Source of the DNA: Aequorivita capsosiphonis DSM 23843
GTDB lineage: Bacteria; Bacteroidota; Bacteroidia; Flavobacteriales; Flavobacteriaceae
Assembly: GCF_000429125.1 (NCBI RefSeq)
Contig: NZ_AUBG01000007.1
Span: forward strand, 62,001-126,000
Direction of reading: 5' to 3'
Length of the DNA: 64,000 nucleotides
Each line of letters starts with the position of its first letter. The first letter of the stretch is position 1. A program made the position numbers and the translations under genes. The notes under the pieces are model-generated. The model saw nothing but the letters and a program-made list of their open reading frames with translations. It did not search any database and was not told the DNA's origin. Positions 23,672 through 32,417 of this stretch are shown here, piece by piece.

Positions 23672-25918
23672 TTATTGCATCAAAAAATCATTATTGCGAA
23701 GGACGGTGTTTATTTTTTCGAAGAAATCTTCGGCTTTAAAAGGTTTTGGAATAAATTCATTAAAGCCTGCAGTATAGAATTCTTCAAGGTTATCCTCAAT
23801 TGTAATGGCGGTTAAAGCAATTATTGGGATGCTTTTATTGAATTCCCTGATTTTTTTTGTTGCTTCAATTCCGCTTATTCCGGGCATGTGGATGTCCATA
23901 AGTACAACGTCAAATTCATCTTCTTTAACTCTTTTTATTGCCTCCAAGCCATTATCTGCTACCGCGCATCGCATTTTTTTCTTCTCCAGGATTTTTTTGG
24001 TAATCAGCTGGTTGATTTTATTGTCTTCTACAATTAGAATCGCTTTGTTTTCAAGAATATCGTCGTCAAGTATTACTTGAACTTCTTTAACATCAGTAGC
24101 TTTGATGTCCGTTTTGAAAATAGAATAACTTATGTCAAACCAAAACTTGGAGCCTTTGCCCAGTTTACTTTCCAAATTAATTTTGCTTCCCATTAATTCC
24201 AAGAGATTTTTAACGATGGAGAGGCCGAGACCAGTACCGCCATGTTTTCTATTTATTTGAAGTGAACCTTGTGAAAAGGAATCGAATACGGTATTTTGTT
24301 TTTTCTTGGAAATACCATCTCCCGTATCCTCAATTTCAAAATGTATAACCACATTCTCGTCTGATTCTTCAGTAGTTTTTACACGAAGCCAGATATCTCC
24401 ATTTTCCGTGAATTTTATGGAGTTGCTCAATAAATTTATAAGGATCTGCGATAATTTCAGAGAATCGCCGACTACTTGTTCTGGCAAGTTAGAATCGTAT
24501 TCGAAATGAAGATTATTATTTTTATATTCAGCAGATTTTCGAAGTGCAACTACCACACTGTCTATTCTTTTCTTGAGGTGAAACGGTATTTTTTCTATTT
24601 CAACCTTATTGGCTTCTAATTTATTGAGATCTAAAATATTGTTGATAAGCGACAAAAGATATTCGCCAGAAAATTTAAGGGAATTTAAATGCTCTTTTTG
24701 CTCTGGTTTTGGGTCCTCTTCCAAGAGCAAATGGGTGAGCCCAGTTACAGTATACATCGGAGTTCTAAGTTCATGGGTTATAGTTGAAAGGAACTGTGCT
24801 TTGGCTTGAGACGCCTTTTCGGCTTTTTCCTTTGCTGCTTGCAGCTCGGTGTTTTTATCTTGTAATAACAGGTTCGCCTTTGCTCTTAAATTGTTGTTTT
24901 TATATAATGAAAGTGTCAATAAAGAGAGTATCAATATTAATGCAATACTCAGCCAACCTGTAAGCTTACCGAAGAACAGGGATTTTTCTTTTTTGGAGAT
25001 ATCGTCTTTTTGGCTCGCAATGGTTTGTTGTAAATCTCCAATGGATGATTCCGCTTGAATTCCTTTTTCAATAGCAACTAAATGTGTTTGCCTTAAAGAA
25101 TCCTTTTTTTTCAAATAAAACTTCAATTCTCTTTCAGCCAATGAGTCTTTTTTTTCGGCGATAAAAATTTGGGAGTTGATACGATTATTTTCAATTACAA
25201 GTTTGGGAAATCCATTGGCTTCTGCTATTTCTTTGGCTAATGCTGAAATTCTCCTAGCTTCAAGAATTGGATTTGGATAGATTTCTGAATTAATAAGTGA
25301 AAATGCATCCGCAAGGTTGGTATAGGTAAGGGCTTCATGATAAACTAATTGCTGTTCCTTGAAATCTTTTGCGGCAGCTGTTAAATTTTCCACTGAGATT
25401 TTATACTTTCCCAATCTAAGTGCCAACAAACCTCTCCCATAGTTGACGTTTGTCCTATTATTTTCGTCATTCAAATCTTTATAAATGTAGTCTGCTCTAT
25501 CGAAATATAACTCAGCATCTGCATATTTACCTGTTGAAATAAGTATGATTCCATATAGATTGTATGCGTCGGCTAGTTTGAGGCTATTCTTAAAAATTTC
25601 GGCATTATTAACTGCCGCTTTTGCTTGCTCAGCGGCTTTCTCAAAGTATTCTAGGTTATAATAAAGGTTGGCTATACTAAGTTCAACATCTGGATTATAG
25701 CTCTTATACTTGGGAAGCATTGTAAGCTTGTGTGCATCGTTTAAACTTTTGACCGCTTCTAGAAAGTCATCTTTTTCAATCGCTTTTGCGGCATTATACT
25801 GCAATTGCTTTATGGTTAAAATGGTGTCCTTTATTTGATAACCAAAAGAAGGCGTCGAAAACAAAGCACAAAAAAGAAGAAGTCCAAAAAACTTGTATTT
25901 CGAAAACAGTAATAGCAT
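23672..25918 (-). CDS. Hybrid sensor histidine kinase with TPR sensor and receiver domain
   Basis: A 748-residue membrane sensor. A signal peptide (1-26) leads into a periplasmic array of TPR-like helices (about 30-280), a coiled coil, a membrane helix near 325-345 (WLSIALILILSLLTLSLY), and a coiled-coil linker. HisKA follows with the phosphorylated His382 in STITHELRTPMYT. The HATPase has ILINLLSNSIKFT, DTGDGISKKKQ and HGGTGLGLSIVKNLLELMGS. A C-terminal receiver domain (about 624-745) carries Asp675 in VVLMDIHMPG and IIALTA. No output domain or separate response regulator is adjacent, so the phosphorelay partner is elsewhere. It follows gapA by 29 nt. Confidence 0.95.
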   Translation of the reverse strand: MLLLFSKYKFFGLLLFCALFSTPSFGYQIKDTILTIKQLQYNAAKAIEKDDFLEAVKSLNDAHKLTMLPKYKSYNPDVELSIANLYYNLEYFEKAAEQAKAAVNNAEIFKNSLKLADAYNLYGIILISTGKYADAELYFDRADYIYKDLNDENNRTNVNYGRGLLALRLGKYKISVENLTAAAKDFKEQQLVYHEALTYTNLADAFSLINSEIYPNPILEARRISALAKEIAEANGFPKLVIENNRINSQIFIAEKKDSLAERELKFYLKKKDSLRQTHLVAIEKGIQAESSIGDLQQTIASQKDDISKKEKSLFFGKLTGWLSIALILILSLLTLSLYKNNNLRAKANLLLQDKNTELQAAKEKAEKASQAKAQFLSTITHELRTPMYTVTGLTHLLLEEDPKPEQKEHLNSLKFSGEYLLSLINNILDLNKLEANKVEIEKIPFHLKKRIDSVVVALRKSAEYKNNNLHFEYDSNLPEQVVGDSLKLSQILINLLSNSIKFTENGDIWLRVKTTEESDENVVIHFEIEDTGDGISKKKQNTVFDSFSQGSLQINRKHGGTGLGLSIVKNLLELMGSKINLESKLGKGSKFWFDISYSIFKTDIKATDVKEVQVILDDDILENKAILIVEDNKINQLITKKILEKKKMRCAVADNGLEAIKRVKEDEFDVVLMDIHMPGISGIEATKKIREFNKSIPIIALTAITIEDNLEEFYTAGFNEFIPKPFKAEDFFEKINTVLRNNDFLMQ

Positions 25919-25947
25919 CGGTTGATTTAAGGTAACACTAAATATAG

Positions 25948-26946
25948 CTATTTCGTCTGCAATCTTTCAATTAAATCAATAATTCTGGAGGAGTATCCAA
26001 TTTCATTGTCATACCATCCAATGATTTTGACCATTTTTCCGATTACGGAAGTCATTTCGGCATCAAAAACACACGAATGTGGATTGCCAATTATATCTAT
26101 GGAAACGATAGGGTCCTCAGTGTATTCAAGGATTCCTTTTAAAGATGTTTCTGCGGCCTTTTTAAATGCTGCATTCACCTGTTCTATGGAAACCTCTTTT
26201 TTTACATTTAAAGTGATGTCGGTCAAAGAGCCATTTGGAACCGGAACGCGAATCCCACAACCACCAATAACATCTGCCAGCTCTGGAAAAATTTTTGTTA
26301 GTGCTTTTGCAGCTCCAGTCGTGGTGGGAACAATTGATTGTCCGGCAGCACGTGCACGACGTAAATCGCGATGCGGTTGATCGTGCAAGCTTTGGTCTGT
26401 CGTGTATGAGTGTATGGTGGTAATGTAAGCCTGCTCTATGCCACAGAGCTCCTTAACTATTTTTAGCATGGGCGCTGCATTATTCGTGGTGCAGGAGGCA
26501 TTGGAAATTATAGTGTCTTTAGCTGATAAAATGGAATCGTTTACGCCTAGAACTATGGTTTTTATTTCATCATCTATTGGCGGAACTGACAAAATAACCT
26601 TTTTTGCACCATTTTTTATGTGGTTTTCAAGTGCCGCTTTTGTCTTAAACTTTCCAGTACTTTCCACTACTATATCTACATCTCCCCAACGGATATCTTC
26701 GATATTTTTTTCTGAAGTGAATCTTACTTTTTCGCCTGCAACTGTAATTTGATCTGTGGAATAAGAAATGTCTTTGTGTAAAACCCCGTGGATACTGTCG
26801 TACTTTAAAAGATGGCTCAGCGTTTTTGCATCGGCTAAATCATTTATTGCAACAACTACCACATTCGGGTTTTCTAGTAATAGCCTGAAAAGATTTCGAC
26901 CTATACGACCAAAACCATTAATGCCAACGCTTATCTTTTTTTTCAT
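25948..26946 (-). CDS. gapA: Glyceraldehyde-3-phosphate dehydrogenase, type I
   Basis: Phosphorylating NAD-dependent glycolytic enzyme. GINGFGRIGRNLFRLL binds NAD, the catalytic Cys152 is in ISNASCTTNNAAPMLK, and IHSYTTDQSLHDQPHRDLRRARAAGQSIVPTTTGAAKA and WYDNEIGYSSRIIDLI are conserved. The chosen ATG at 26946 gives 332 residues; the frame could also open at TTG 26952. It sits 16 nt downstream of lipA and 29 nt upstream of the kinase. Paralogues with different cofactor preference are common in this phylum, so the direction of use is not certain. Confidence 0.95.
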   Translation of the reverse strand: MKKKISVGINGFGRIGRNLFRLLLENPNVVVVAINDLADAKTLSHLLKYDSIHGVLHKDISYSTDQITVAGEKVRFTSEKNIEDIRWGDVDIVVESTGKFKTKAALENHIKNGAKKVILSVPPIDDEIKTIVLGVNDSILSAKDTIISNASCTTNNAAPMLKIVKELCGIEQAYITTIHSYTTDQSLHDQPHRDLRRARAAGQSIVPTTTGAAKALTKIFPELADVIGGCGIRVPVPNGSLTDITLNVKKEVSIEQVNAAFKKAAETSLKGILEYTEDPIVSIDIIGNPHSCVFDAEMTSVIGKMVKIIGWYDNEIGYSSRIIDLIERLQTK

Positions 26947-26962
26947 CACCAACTAGTATCAA

Positions 26963-27835
26963 TTAAGTAAGATGCTTTTGTGCTTTGTATGAAGAACGCA
27001 CCAAAGCGCCACTTTCCACGTGACGAAACCCTAAATCGAGCCCTATTGCTTCGTATTTTTTAAATTGCTCCGGAGTTATAAACTCCTTTACTGGCAAATG
27101 TTTTTTTGAAGGTTGCAGATATTGTCCAATGGTTAAAATATCCAAACCAATATTTTTTAAGTCGTGCATGGTCTGTATAACTTCTTCTTCTGTTTCGCCC
27201 AACCCGAGCATAATGCCGCTTTTGGTACGAGGCATTCCCGATTGTTTTAAATAATTTAAGACTTCGAGACTTCTTTCATATTTCGCTTGAATACGAACTT
27301 CACGCGTTAACCTTTTTACCGTTTCCATATTGTGGCTTACCACCTCTGGTTTTACAGCAATAATGCGATCGATGTTTCGGGTGTTTCCCTGAAAATCGGG
27401 AATTAATGTTTCCAGTGTAATTTCAGGATTCATTCTTCGGATGGCTTTTACGGTTTCTGCCCAAATAATGGATCCCATATCCTTTAAATCATCCCTGTCT
27501 ACTGAAGTTATAACGGCGTGTTTTATACTCATGATTTTAATAGAGCGTGCTACTTTTTCAGGTTCGTCCCAATCTACCGTTTCGGGTCTACCGGTTTTTA
27601 CGCCGCAAAATCCGCAGGAACGGGTGCAGATATTTCCTAAAATCATAAAAGTGGCAGTCCCTTCGCCCCAACATTCCCCCATATTTGGGCAGCTACCAGA
27701 GGTGCAGATCGTGTTGAGTTTGTATTTGTCAACCAACCCGCGTAATTCTGTATATTTTTTTCCTGTGGGAAGCTTAACCCGGATCCATTTTGGTTTTGGG
27801 GTAGGTCTTTGAAGTTCTAAGGTTTCTTTACTCAT
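26963..27835 (-). CDS. lipA: Lipoyl synthase
   Basis: Radical-SAM enzyme inserting sulfur into octanoylated lipoyl domains. The auxiliary cluster Cys are in [18 protein letters not shown], and the radical SAM CxxxCxxC is [27 protein letters not shown] and [11 protein letters not shown] and the C-terminal [11 protein letters not shown] (with the conserved SSY Ser) complete the signature. The 290 residues match the family. A TACTTTTG element lies 8 nt before the ATG, implying a very short leader. Confidence 0.97.
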   Translation of the reverse strand: MSKETLELQRPTPKPKWIRVKLPTGKKYTELRGLVDKYKLNTICTSGSCPNMGECWGEGTATFMILGNICTRSCGFCGVKTGRPETVDWDEPEKVARSIKIMSIKHAVITSVDRDDLKDMGSIIWAETVKAIRRMNPEITLETLIPDFQGNTRNIDRIIAVKPEVVSHNMETVKRLTREVRIQAKYERSLEVLNYLKQSGMPRTKSGIMLGLGETEEEVIQTMHDLKNIGLDILTIGQYLQPSKKHLPVKEFITPEQFKKYEAIGLDLGFRHVESGALVRSSYKAQKHLT

Positions 27836-27843
27836 AGTATGAA

Positions 27844-27851
27844 CAAAAGTA
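27844..27851 (-). promoter_or_regulatory. -7 element (TACTTTTG) for lipA
   Basis: Exact TAnnTTTG on the minus strand, 8 nt upstream of the lipA start codon. Confidence 0.5.
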
Positions 27852-27905
27852 CGAAAAAAAGCCTCCTGATTCCTAAAGCTGAAACTTCAAATTTTTGAAA
27901 TATGT

Positions 27906-28472
27906 TTATTGTTTTTGTGAAATAATTTCGGCCAAAAGTTTGCGGGCACGTAGTAACCTCACTTTCACATTATTCAAGGGCTCTTCTAAAGATTCGGCTA
28001 TTTCATTGTAGCTCATTTCATGGAAATAACGAAGGTTTATTACATCTTGGTAATGCGGTTTCAACAGCTTTATGTAGCGTAAAAGCTCCGCCAAATTCTG
28101 TTCCCTGATCAATCTATCTTCAGGAGTAGGAGAATGGTCCACAATTTTTTGAACCTGTTCATTGGAAGTGTCGGTAGTGTTTGAATAAATGGAAGCGTTT
28201 TTCTTGCGTGTTCTGTCTATCTGAATATTTTTAGAAATAGTGATAAGCCAAGTTGAAAAATTATAACTTTCATTAAAAGTTTCAATTTTATCAAAAGCTT
28301 TTGCAAAAGTTTCGATTGTAATATCTTCAGCTTCATGTTCATTTCGAACTCTTTTAAGCTGAAAACCATAAACTTCATTCCAGAAATGATCCATCAGAAA
28401 CTTGAAGGCGCCTTGCTTTCCGTTCTTTGCTTTTTCTATTTGACTTGTAATTTCTTCTGAAGTTATTTCCAT
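27906..28472 (-). CDS. ECF-type RNA polymerase sigma factor
   Basis: A 188-residue sigma-70 family protein with regions 2 and 4 only. Region 2: FLMDHFWNEVYGFQLKRVRNEHEAEDITIETFAKAFDKIETF with the core-binding DAED-like element. Region 4: LKPHYQDVINLRYFHEMSYNEIAESLEEPLNNVKVRLLRARKLLAEII, a clear helix-turn-helix. No anti-sigma gene is adjacent. Its start overlaps the end of the GT2 gene by 10 nt, so the two are translationally coupled. Many flavobacteria carry this GT2-sigma pair. Confidence 0.94.
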   Translation of the reverse strand: MEITSEEITSQIEKAKNGKQGAFKFLMDHFWNEVYGFQLKRVRNEHEAEDITIETFAKAFDKIETFNESYNFSTWLITISKNIQIDRTRKKNASIYSNTTDTSNEQVQKIVDHSPTPEDRLIREQNLAELLRYIKLLKPHYQDVINLRYFHEMSYNEIAESLEEPLNNVKVRLLRARKLLAEIISQKQ

Positions 28473-29557
28473 CGCGAGTTTTTTTCGCCGCTATTGGAAA
28501 TAAAGATACTTAATTGAGTGAATAGTAAAAGCAATTCATACAAAGGAATTAACGGAATCAAATCTTGCTCCTTGAGTTTTTGGGCAGATTTTCCGATAAC
28601 TATATACTGGAAAAGAAGCCTTAAAAAGATGACTCCAAGTCCGAATTGCCATTGATCCTTGAAAAGAATAATCGGTAGCAAAAGCCAAAAAAGTAAATTG
28701 AAAAGATAATAAGTACCTAATAAAAAGCGATGCTTCGGTTTATAGAGCTTGGCGGTTGAATAATGTCTTTTTTTCTGAAGTAGCCATTGCTTTCTTTTTC
28801 TTTTAGGAAGGGAATATGTGAAAGCTTCGGGCTCAATACAAAGAGCTACGTTTTTTGCGGTTGCAGCCTCGTTTACAAAGAGATCATCGTCACCTGAAGG
28901 GATTTTGATGTGGCTCATAAACCCTTTGGTGTCATAATAAAGCGTGCTGGTGTAGGCGAGGTTTCTGCCCACGCCCATATATGGATTTCCAGCGTGGGCG
29001 TAGGAAAAATACTGCATAGCGGTCATCAAGGTTTCAAAACGAATTATTTTATTTAAAAATCCAGGATGTCTTTCGTAAGCGCCATAGCCTAAAATCAATT
29101 GTTTTTCCTCCGAAAAATTAGAAGCCATCATTCCCAACCAATCTTTTGAGGCCGGATAACAATCTGCATCTGTAAAGACGAATCGAGTGTTTTTTGATCG
29201 CTTGATGCCCAAGGTGAGGGCATATTTTTTATTTGCCCAAAAAGCTTCGTTATTTTTTACATTTACTATTTGAATACGCGCGTCATCTGCGGCAAAAGAT
29301 TCCATTACCTCCAATGTATCGTCAACTGAGGCATCGTTTATTAAGATAATATCATAGTTTGGATAATTCTGGGCTTGCCAGAGGGGAATATGGTTTCGAA
29401 GATTTTCAGCTTCATTCTTAGCACAAACTATAAGCGATATTGGGTATTTCTCCGACTTATGTTTATATGAAGTTTTTAAAGAAGTAAATTTTAAAAAGAG
29501 AAGATAATAAGCACAGTTAATCAACGCGACTGCGCCGAAAACGTAAAGTAGCACCAT
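28463..29557 (-). CDS. Membrane glycosyltransferase family 2
   Basis: A 364-residue protein with an N-terminal membrane helix (1-18) and a GT-A domain. SLIVCAKNEAENLRNHIPLW, ILINDASVDDTLEVM, FVFTDADCYPAS (DxD-like metal site) and the acceptor-side SGDDDLFVNEAA are present, then a QxxRW-like RKQWLLQKKRHY and two to three C-terminal helices (about 280-355). It probably glycosylates an envelope lipid or polysaccharide; the sugar is not predictable. Confidence 0.93.
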   Translation of the reverse strand: MVLLYVFGAVALINCAYYLLFLKFTSLKTSYKHKSEKYPISLIVCAKNEAENLRNHIPLWQAQNYPNYDIILINDASVDDTLEVMESFAADDARIQIVNVKNNEAFWANKKYALTLGIKRSKNTRFVFTDADCYPASKDWLGMMASNFSEEKQLILGYGAYERHPGFLNKIIRFETLMTAMQYFSYAHAGNPYMGVGRNLAYTSTLYYDTKGFMSHIKIPSGDDDLFVNEAATAKNVALCIEPEAFTYSLPKRKRKQWLLQKKRHYSTAKLYKPKHRFLLGTYYLFNLLFWLLLPIILFKDQWQFGLGVIFLRLLFQYIVIGKSAQKLKEQDLIPLIPLYELLLLFTQLSIFISNSGEKNSRWK

Positions 29558-29608
29558 ACAGATCTATGATTGTGATTTTATAATGTGAATCGAATTTTCC
29601 TCTAAAAA

Positions 29609-29830
29609 TTATTTAGAAGAAGTCTCTATTTTATGAGGTTCTTCGTTACAAGTGTCAAATTGATCTGGTGATTTTCCACAGAAACCACAAGGAGCCGCTT
29701 CTTTATTTAAAAAAGGACTTTGGCTAGCGCAGGTTCCTGCGAATTTACCGTCTTTTTTAGCCCAGATTTTAATAGCAATACCTGCAACGCCCAATAATAA
29801 TAGTACTAATGTTATAAGTAGAAGTTTCAT
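29609..29830 (-). CDS. Small cysteine-bearing membrane protein
   Basis: A 73-residue protein: one membrane helix (2-23) followed by a hydrophilic, cysteine-containing tail (GTCASQSPF, APCGFCGKSPDQF, TC). Five Cys, including a CxxC, after a single helix recall NqrM, the maturation factor for Na+-translocating NADH:quinone reductase, but no nqr genes are in the window and the Cys spacing is only loosely similar. Treat it as unknown. It stands 51 nt downstream of no gene and separate from murB. Confidence 0.7.
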   Translation of the reverse strand: MKLLLITLVLLLLGVAGIAIKIWAKKDGKFAGTCASQSPFLNKEAAPCGFCGKSPDQFDTCNEEPHKIETSSK

Positions 29831-29990
29831 TTGTAATGTATAAGTAGAAGGGGGAATGTCTATGAAAGCGCTTGTTAATTATGGCAAACCAATTTCAATA
29901 TTTCACCTTTCTGAATTAGAATACAAAAATACAATCTTTCTTGTAGTTGCGCTCAGGATTTAAGTTTTTTTAGTCTCAATTGTAAATACT

Positions 29991-30098
29991 TTAACGAAGC
30001 TTAAACCGATTATACTCTAATGGATTTGAATCTTTTTCTTCCCAACTATCGCTGGTAAAAGATTGAAATCGGGTGTTTTTTAGAAAAGAGATTGCCAT
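29991..30098 (-). CDS. Possible 35-residue protein coupled to murB
   Basis: An ATG begins on the base directly after the murB stop (TAAATG) and encodes MAISFLKNTRFQSFTSDS, then an acidic stretch and NPLEYNRFKLR. Tight spacing and a sensible charged composition suggest a real small gene, but length and lack of known relatives leave it uncertain. Confidence 0.35.
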   Translation of the reverse strand: MAISFLKNTRFQSFTSDSWEEKDSNPLEYNRFKLR

Positions 30099-31112
30099 TT
30101 AAAAGACATTGACTTCGGGTACAATAAAGATTCCGGTCATTTCTTTTACTTGTTTTTGAATGTCCATCGCCAGTTGCCATATCTCTTGCCCTGTGGCATT
30201 TCCATAATTAACTAGAACGAGGGCTTGGTTTTTATGAACTCCTGCATCGCCAAAACGTTTTCCTTTAAATCCAGCCTTTTCAATGAGCCAGCCCGCAGGA
30301 ATCTTAAATTCCGTGGGGGTAATTTCGTAAAAAGGAGCTTCAGGAAATTCTTTTCTAAATTCTTGAAAGCGCTCTGAGTTTACTATTGGATTTTTAAAAA
30401 AACTACCACTATTGCCCAATACTTTTGGATCTGGAAGTTTTGATTGCCGAATTGCGATAATCGCTTCAGAAATGTCTTTGACACTTGGATGCTTTATATT
30501 TTTATCATTCAAGATCTTTTGAATATCACCATAAGAGATATTCTTTTTATGATCCTTTTTGGTCAGTTTAAAGCTTACACTTGTGATAATATACTTTCCT
30601 TTCAATTCATTTTTGAAGATAGAGTTTCGGTATCCAAATTGACATTCTTCTTTGTTGAATTCTCTTTCCTCTAAGGTTTCAATTTTCAAGGTGTGGCAGC
30701 TTTCAAAAGTGTCTTTTAGCTCCACACCATAGGCTCCAATGTTTTGAATGGGTGCGGTGCCTACATTTCCAGGGATTAAGGATAGATTTTCAATTCCGCC
30801 AAAATCGTTTTTAATGCAATATTCAACAAACTCATGCCAGGTCTCGCCAGCCATAACTTTTACAAAGACTTCCTTTTCAGTGGTCTTTGTTATTTCAATT
30901 CCTTTTAGGTTGAGGTGAATTACGAGTGCATCCAAATTATCTGTTAACAACATATTGCTGCCGCCACCAAGTAAAAAAAGTGCTTCAGAAGGATTTTCTG
31001 AAAGCACTTTTTTTAGCTCCTCAACCGTTTCCACCGAAACAAAATAGCGTGCCTCGCAATCTATTCCGAAGGTGTTGTGGTTTTTAAGCGATTTGTATTC
31101 TTCAAATCGCAT
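30099..31112 (-). CDS. murB: UDP-N-acetylmuramate dehydrogenase (MurB)
   Basis: FAD-dependent reduction of UDP-GlcNAc-enolpyruvate, the second committed step of peptidoglycan synthesis. SLKNHNTFGIDCEARYFV, LFLLGGGSNMLLTD, NLSLIPGNVGTAPIQNIGAYGVE and FGYRNSIFK are the FAD/substrate motifs, and GSFFKNP holds the catalytic Ser. AGWLIEKAGFKGKRFGDAGVHKNQALVLVN and the end VPEVNVF indicate the type I enzyme. Its ATG overlaps the aminotransferase stop by one base (TAATG-type coupling). Confidence 0.97.
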   Translation of the reverse strand: MRFEEYKSLKNHNTFGIDCEARYFVSVETVEELKKVLSENPSEALFLLGGGSNMLLTDNLDALVIHLNLKGIEITKTTEKEVFVKVMAGETWHEFVEYCIKNDFGGIENLSLIPGNVGTAPIQNIGAYGVELKDTFESCHTLKIETLEEREFNKEECQFGYRNSIFKNELKGKYIITSVSFKLTKKDHKKNISYGDIQKILNDKNIKHPSVKDISEAIIAIRQSKLPDPKVLGNSGSFFKNPIVNSERFQEFRKEFPEAPFYEITPTEFKIPAGWLIEKAGFKGKRFGDAGVHKNQALVLVNYGNATGQEIWQLAMDIQKQVKEMTGIFIVPEVNVF

Positions 31113-32302
31113 TAGTCTTTGTATTTCTCTAATGCAATTTTTAAAATTTCAACAGCTCTAATCAAACTTTCCTTTTTGATCACGTAGGCAATTCGCACTT
31201 CGTTTAAGCCAACTCCTGGGCTAGAATAGAAGCCGGCAGCTGGAGCCACCATTACGGTTTCGCCATTGTCGTCAAAATCTTCTAGTAACCATTGGGCAAA
31301 TTTGTCGCTGTTTTTAATAGGAAGTTGTACAATACAGTAGAATGCACCTTTGGGCACGCCTACTTTTACTCCGGGAATTTCCTTTAAAGCATTGACAAGA
31401 GTGTCTCTTCTGTCTTGGTATTCTACTATTACTTCGTCAAAATACCTTTGTGGTGTTTGCAGTGCTGCTTCACTCGCAATTTGTGCGAATGTTGGTGGAC
31501 TCAATCGTGCTTGGGCAAACTTTAGGGCAGTGGAAATAACTTCTTTGTTTCGTGAAACCAAACAGCCAATGCGTGCGCCACACATGCTATATCTTTTTGA
31601 GACAGAATCAATTAAAATTCCGTTTTCGGCCAAACTTTCTTCTGCTAGAATGGAGTAATGTTTAGAACCGTCATAGGTAAATTCGCGATATACTTCATCC
31701 GCAACCAAAAATAAATCGTGTTTCAATACCAGTTTTGCCAAGGCCTGAATCTCTTCTTTTGAATAAAGATATCCAGTTGGATTTCCTGGATTACAGATAA
31801 GGATTGCTTTCGTTTTTGGAGTGATCAGCTTTTCAAATTCTGAAATAGGAGGTAAGGCGAAGTTGTTTTCGATTTTTGAAATAACGGGAACAATATTTAT
31901 TCCGGAAGCAGTTGCGAATCCGTTATAATTGGCGTAAAATGGTTCTGGAATTATAATTTCGTCATCAACATCGGCAATACTTCCCATGGCGAACAATAGT
32001 GCCTCGCTTCCACCAGTAGTAACTACAATATCGTCGGCTTCAGCAGGAATGTTGTTTTTATGGTAGTATTCAGCAATTTTTTCGCGGTATTCCTGCGAGC
32101 CCTCAGAACGGGTATAAGCAAGGGTTTTAATATGGTGATTTGCAACGGCATCCATCGCAATCTTAGGCGATTTAATATCAGGCTGACCAATATTTAAATG
32201 ATAGACGGTTTTGTTGGCTTTATAAGCTTTTTCGGCATACGGGACTAGTTTGCGGATGGGTGATTCCGGCATGTTTTTCCCTTTCTTTGAAACTAAAGGC
32301 AT
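31112..32302 (-). CDS. PLP-dependent class I/II aminotransferase
   Basis: A 396-residue fold-type I aminotransferase of the aspartate aminotransferase group. YHLNIGQPDI, YTRSEGSQEYREKIAEYY, ICNPGNPTGYLYSKEEI, LVADEVYREFTYDG, IDSVSKRYSMCGARIGCLVS (PLP Lys in the SVSKRYSMCG loop) and EVRIAYVIKKESL are present. The Met in SMCGARIG in place of the usual Pro-like context is typical of the Bacteroidota subgroup. The frame opens 22 codons earlier, but homologues begin MPLVSKKGKNMPESP, so ATG 32302 is preferred. Amino-acid specificity is not determinable. Confidence 0.92.
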   Translation of the reverse strand: MPLVSKKGKNMPESPIRKLVPYAEKAYKANKTVYHLNIGQPDIKSPKIAMDAVANHHIKTLAYTRSEGSQEYREKIAEYYHKNNIPAEADDIVVTTGGSEALLFAMGSIADVDDEIIIPEPFYANYNGFATASGINIVPVISKIENNFALPPISEFEKLITPKTKAILICNPGNPTGYLYSKEEIQALAKLVLKHDLFLVADEVYREFTYDGSKHYSILAEESLAENGILIDSVSKRYSMCGARIGCLVSRNKEVISTALKFAQARLSPPTFAQIASEAALQTPQRYFDEVIVEYQDRRDTLVNALKEIPGVKVGVPKGAFYCIVQLPIKNSDKFAQWLLEDFDDNGETVMVAPAAGFYSSPGVGLNEVRIAYVIKKESLIRAVEILKIALEKYKD

Positions 32303-32417
32303 AATGAGTTTTGTTTTGGGCAAAGTTGCAAAATATATTTTATAATTCCATGCTGCTAGCGGCAACATTCAGCTTTTTTTTATACCTTCAAACCTATTCA
32401 TTGTAATTCTTAAAAAA

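Noticed and set aside
28588-28600. Third copy of the CCGATAACTATCGG palindrome in the GT2 gene
   Set aside because: Only CCGATAACTATA matches; symmetry is absent and the codons fit the GT2 protein, so chance is sufficient.
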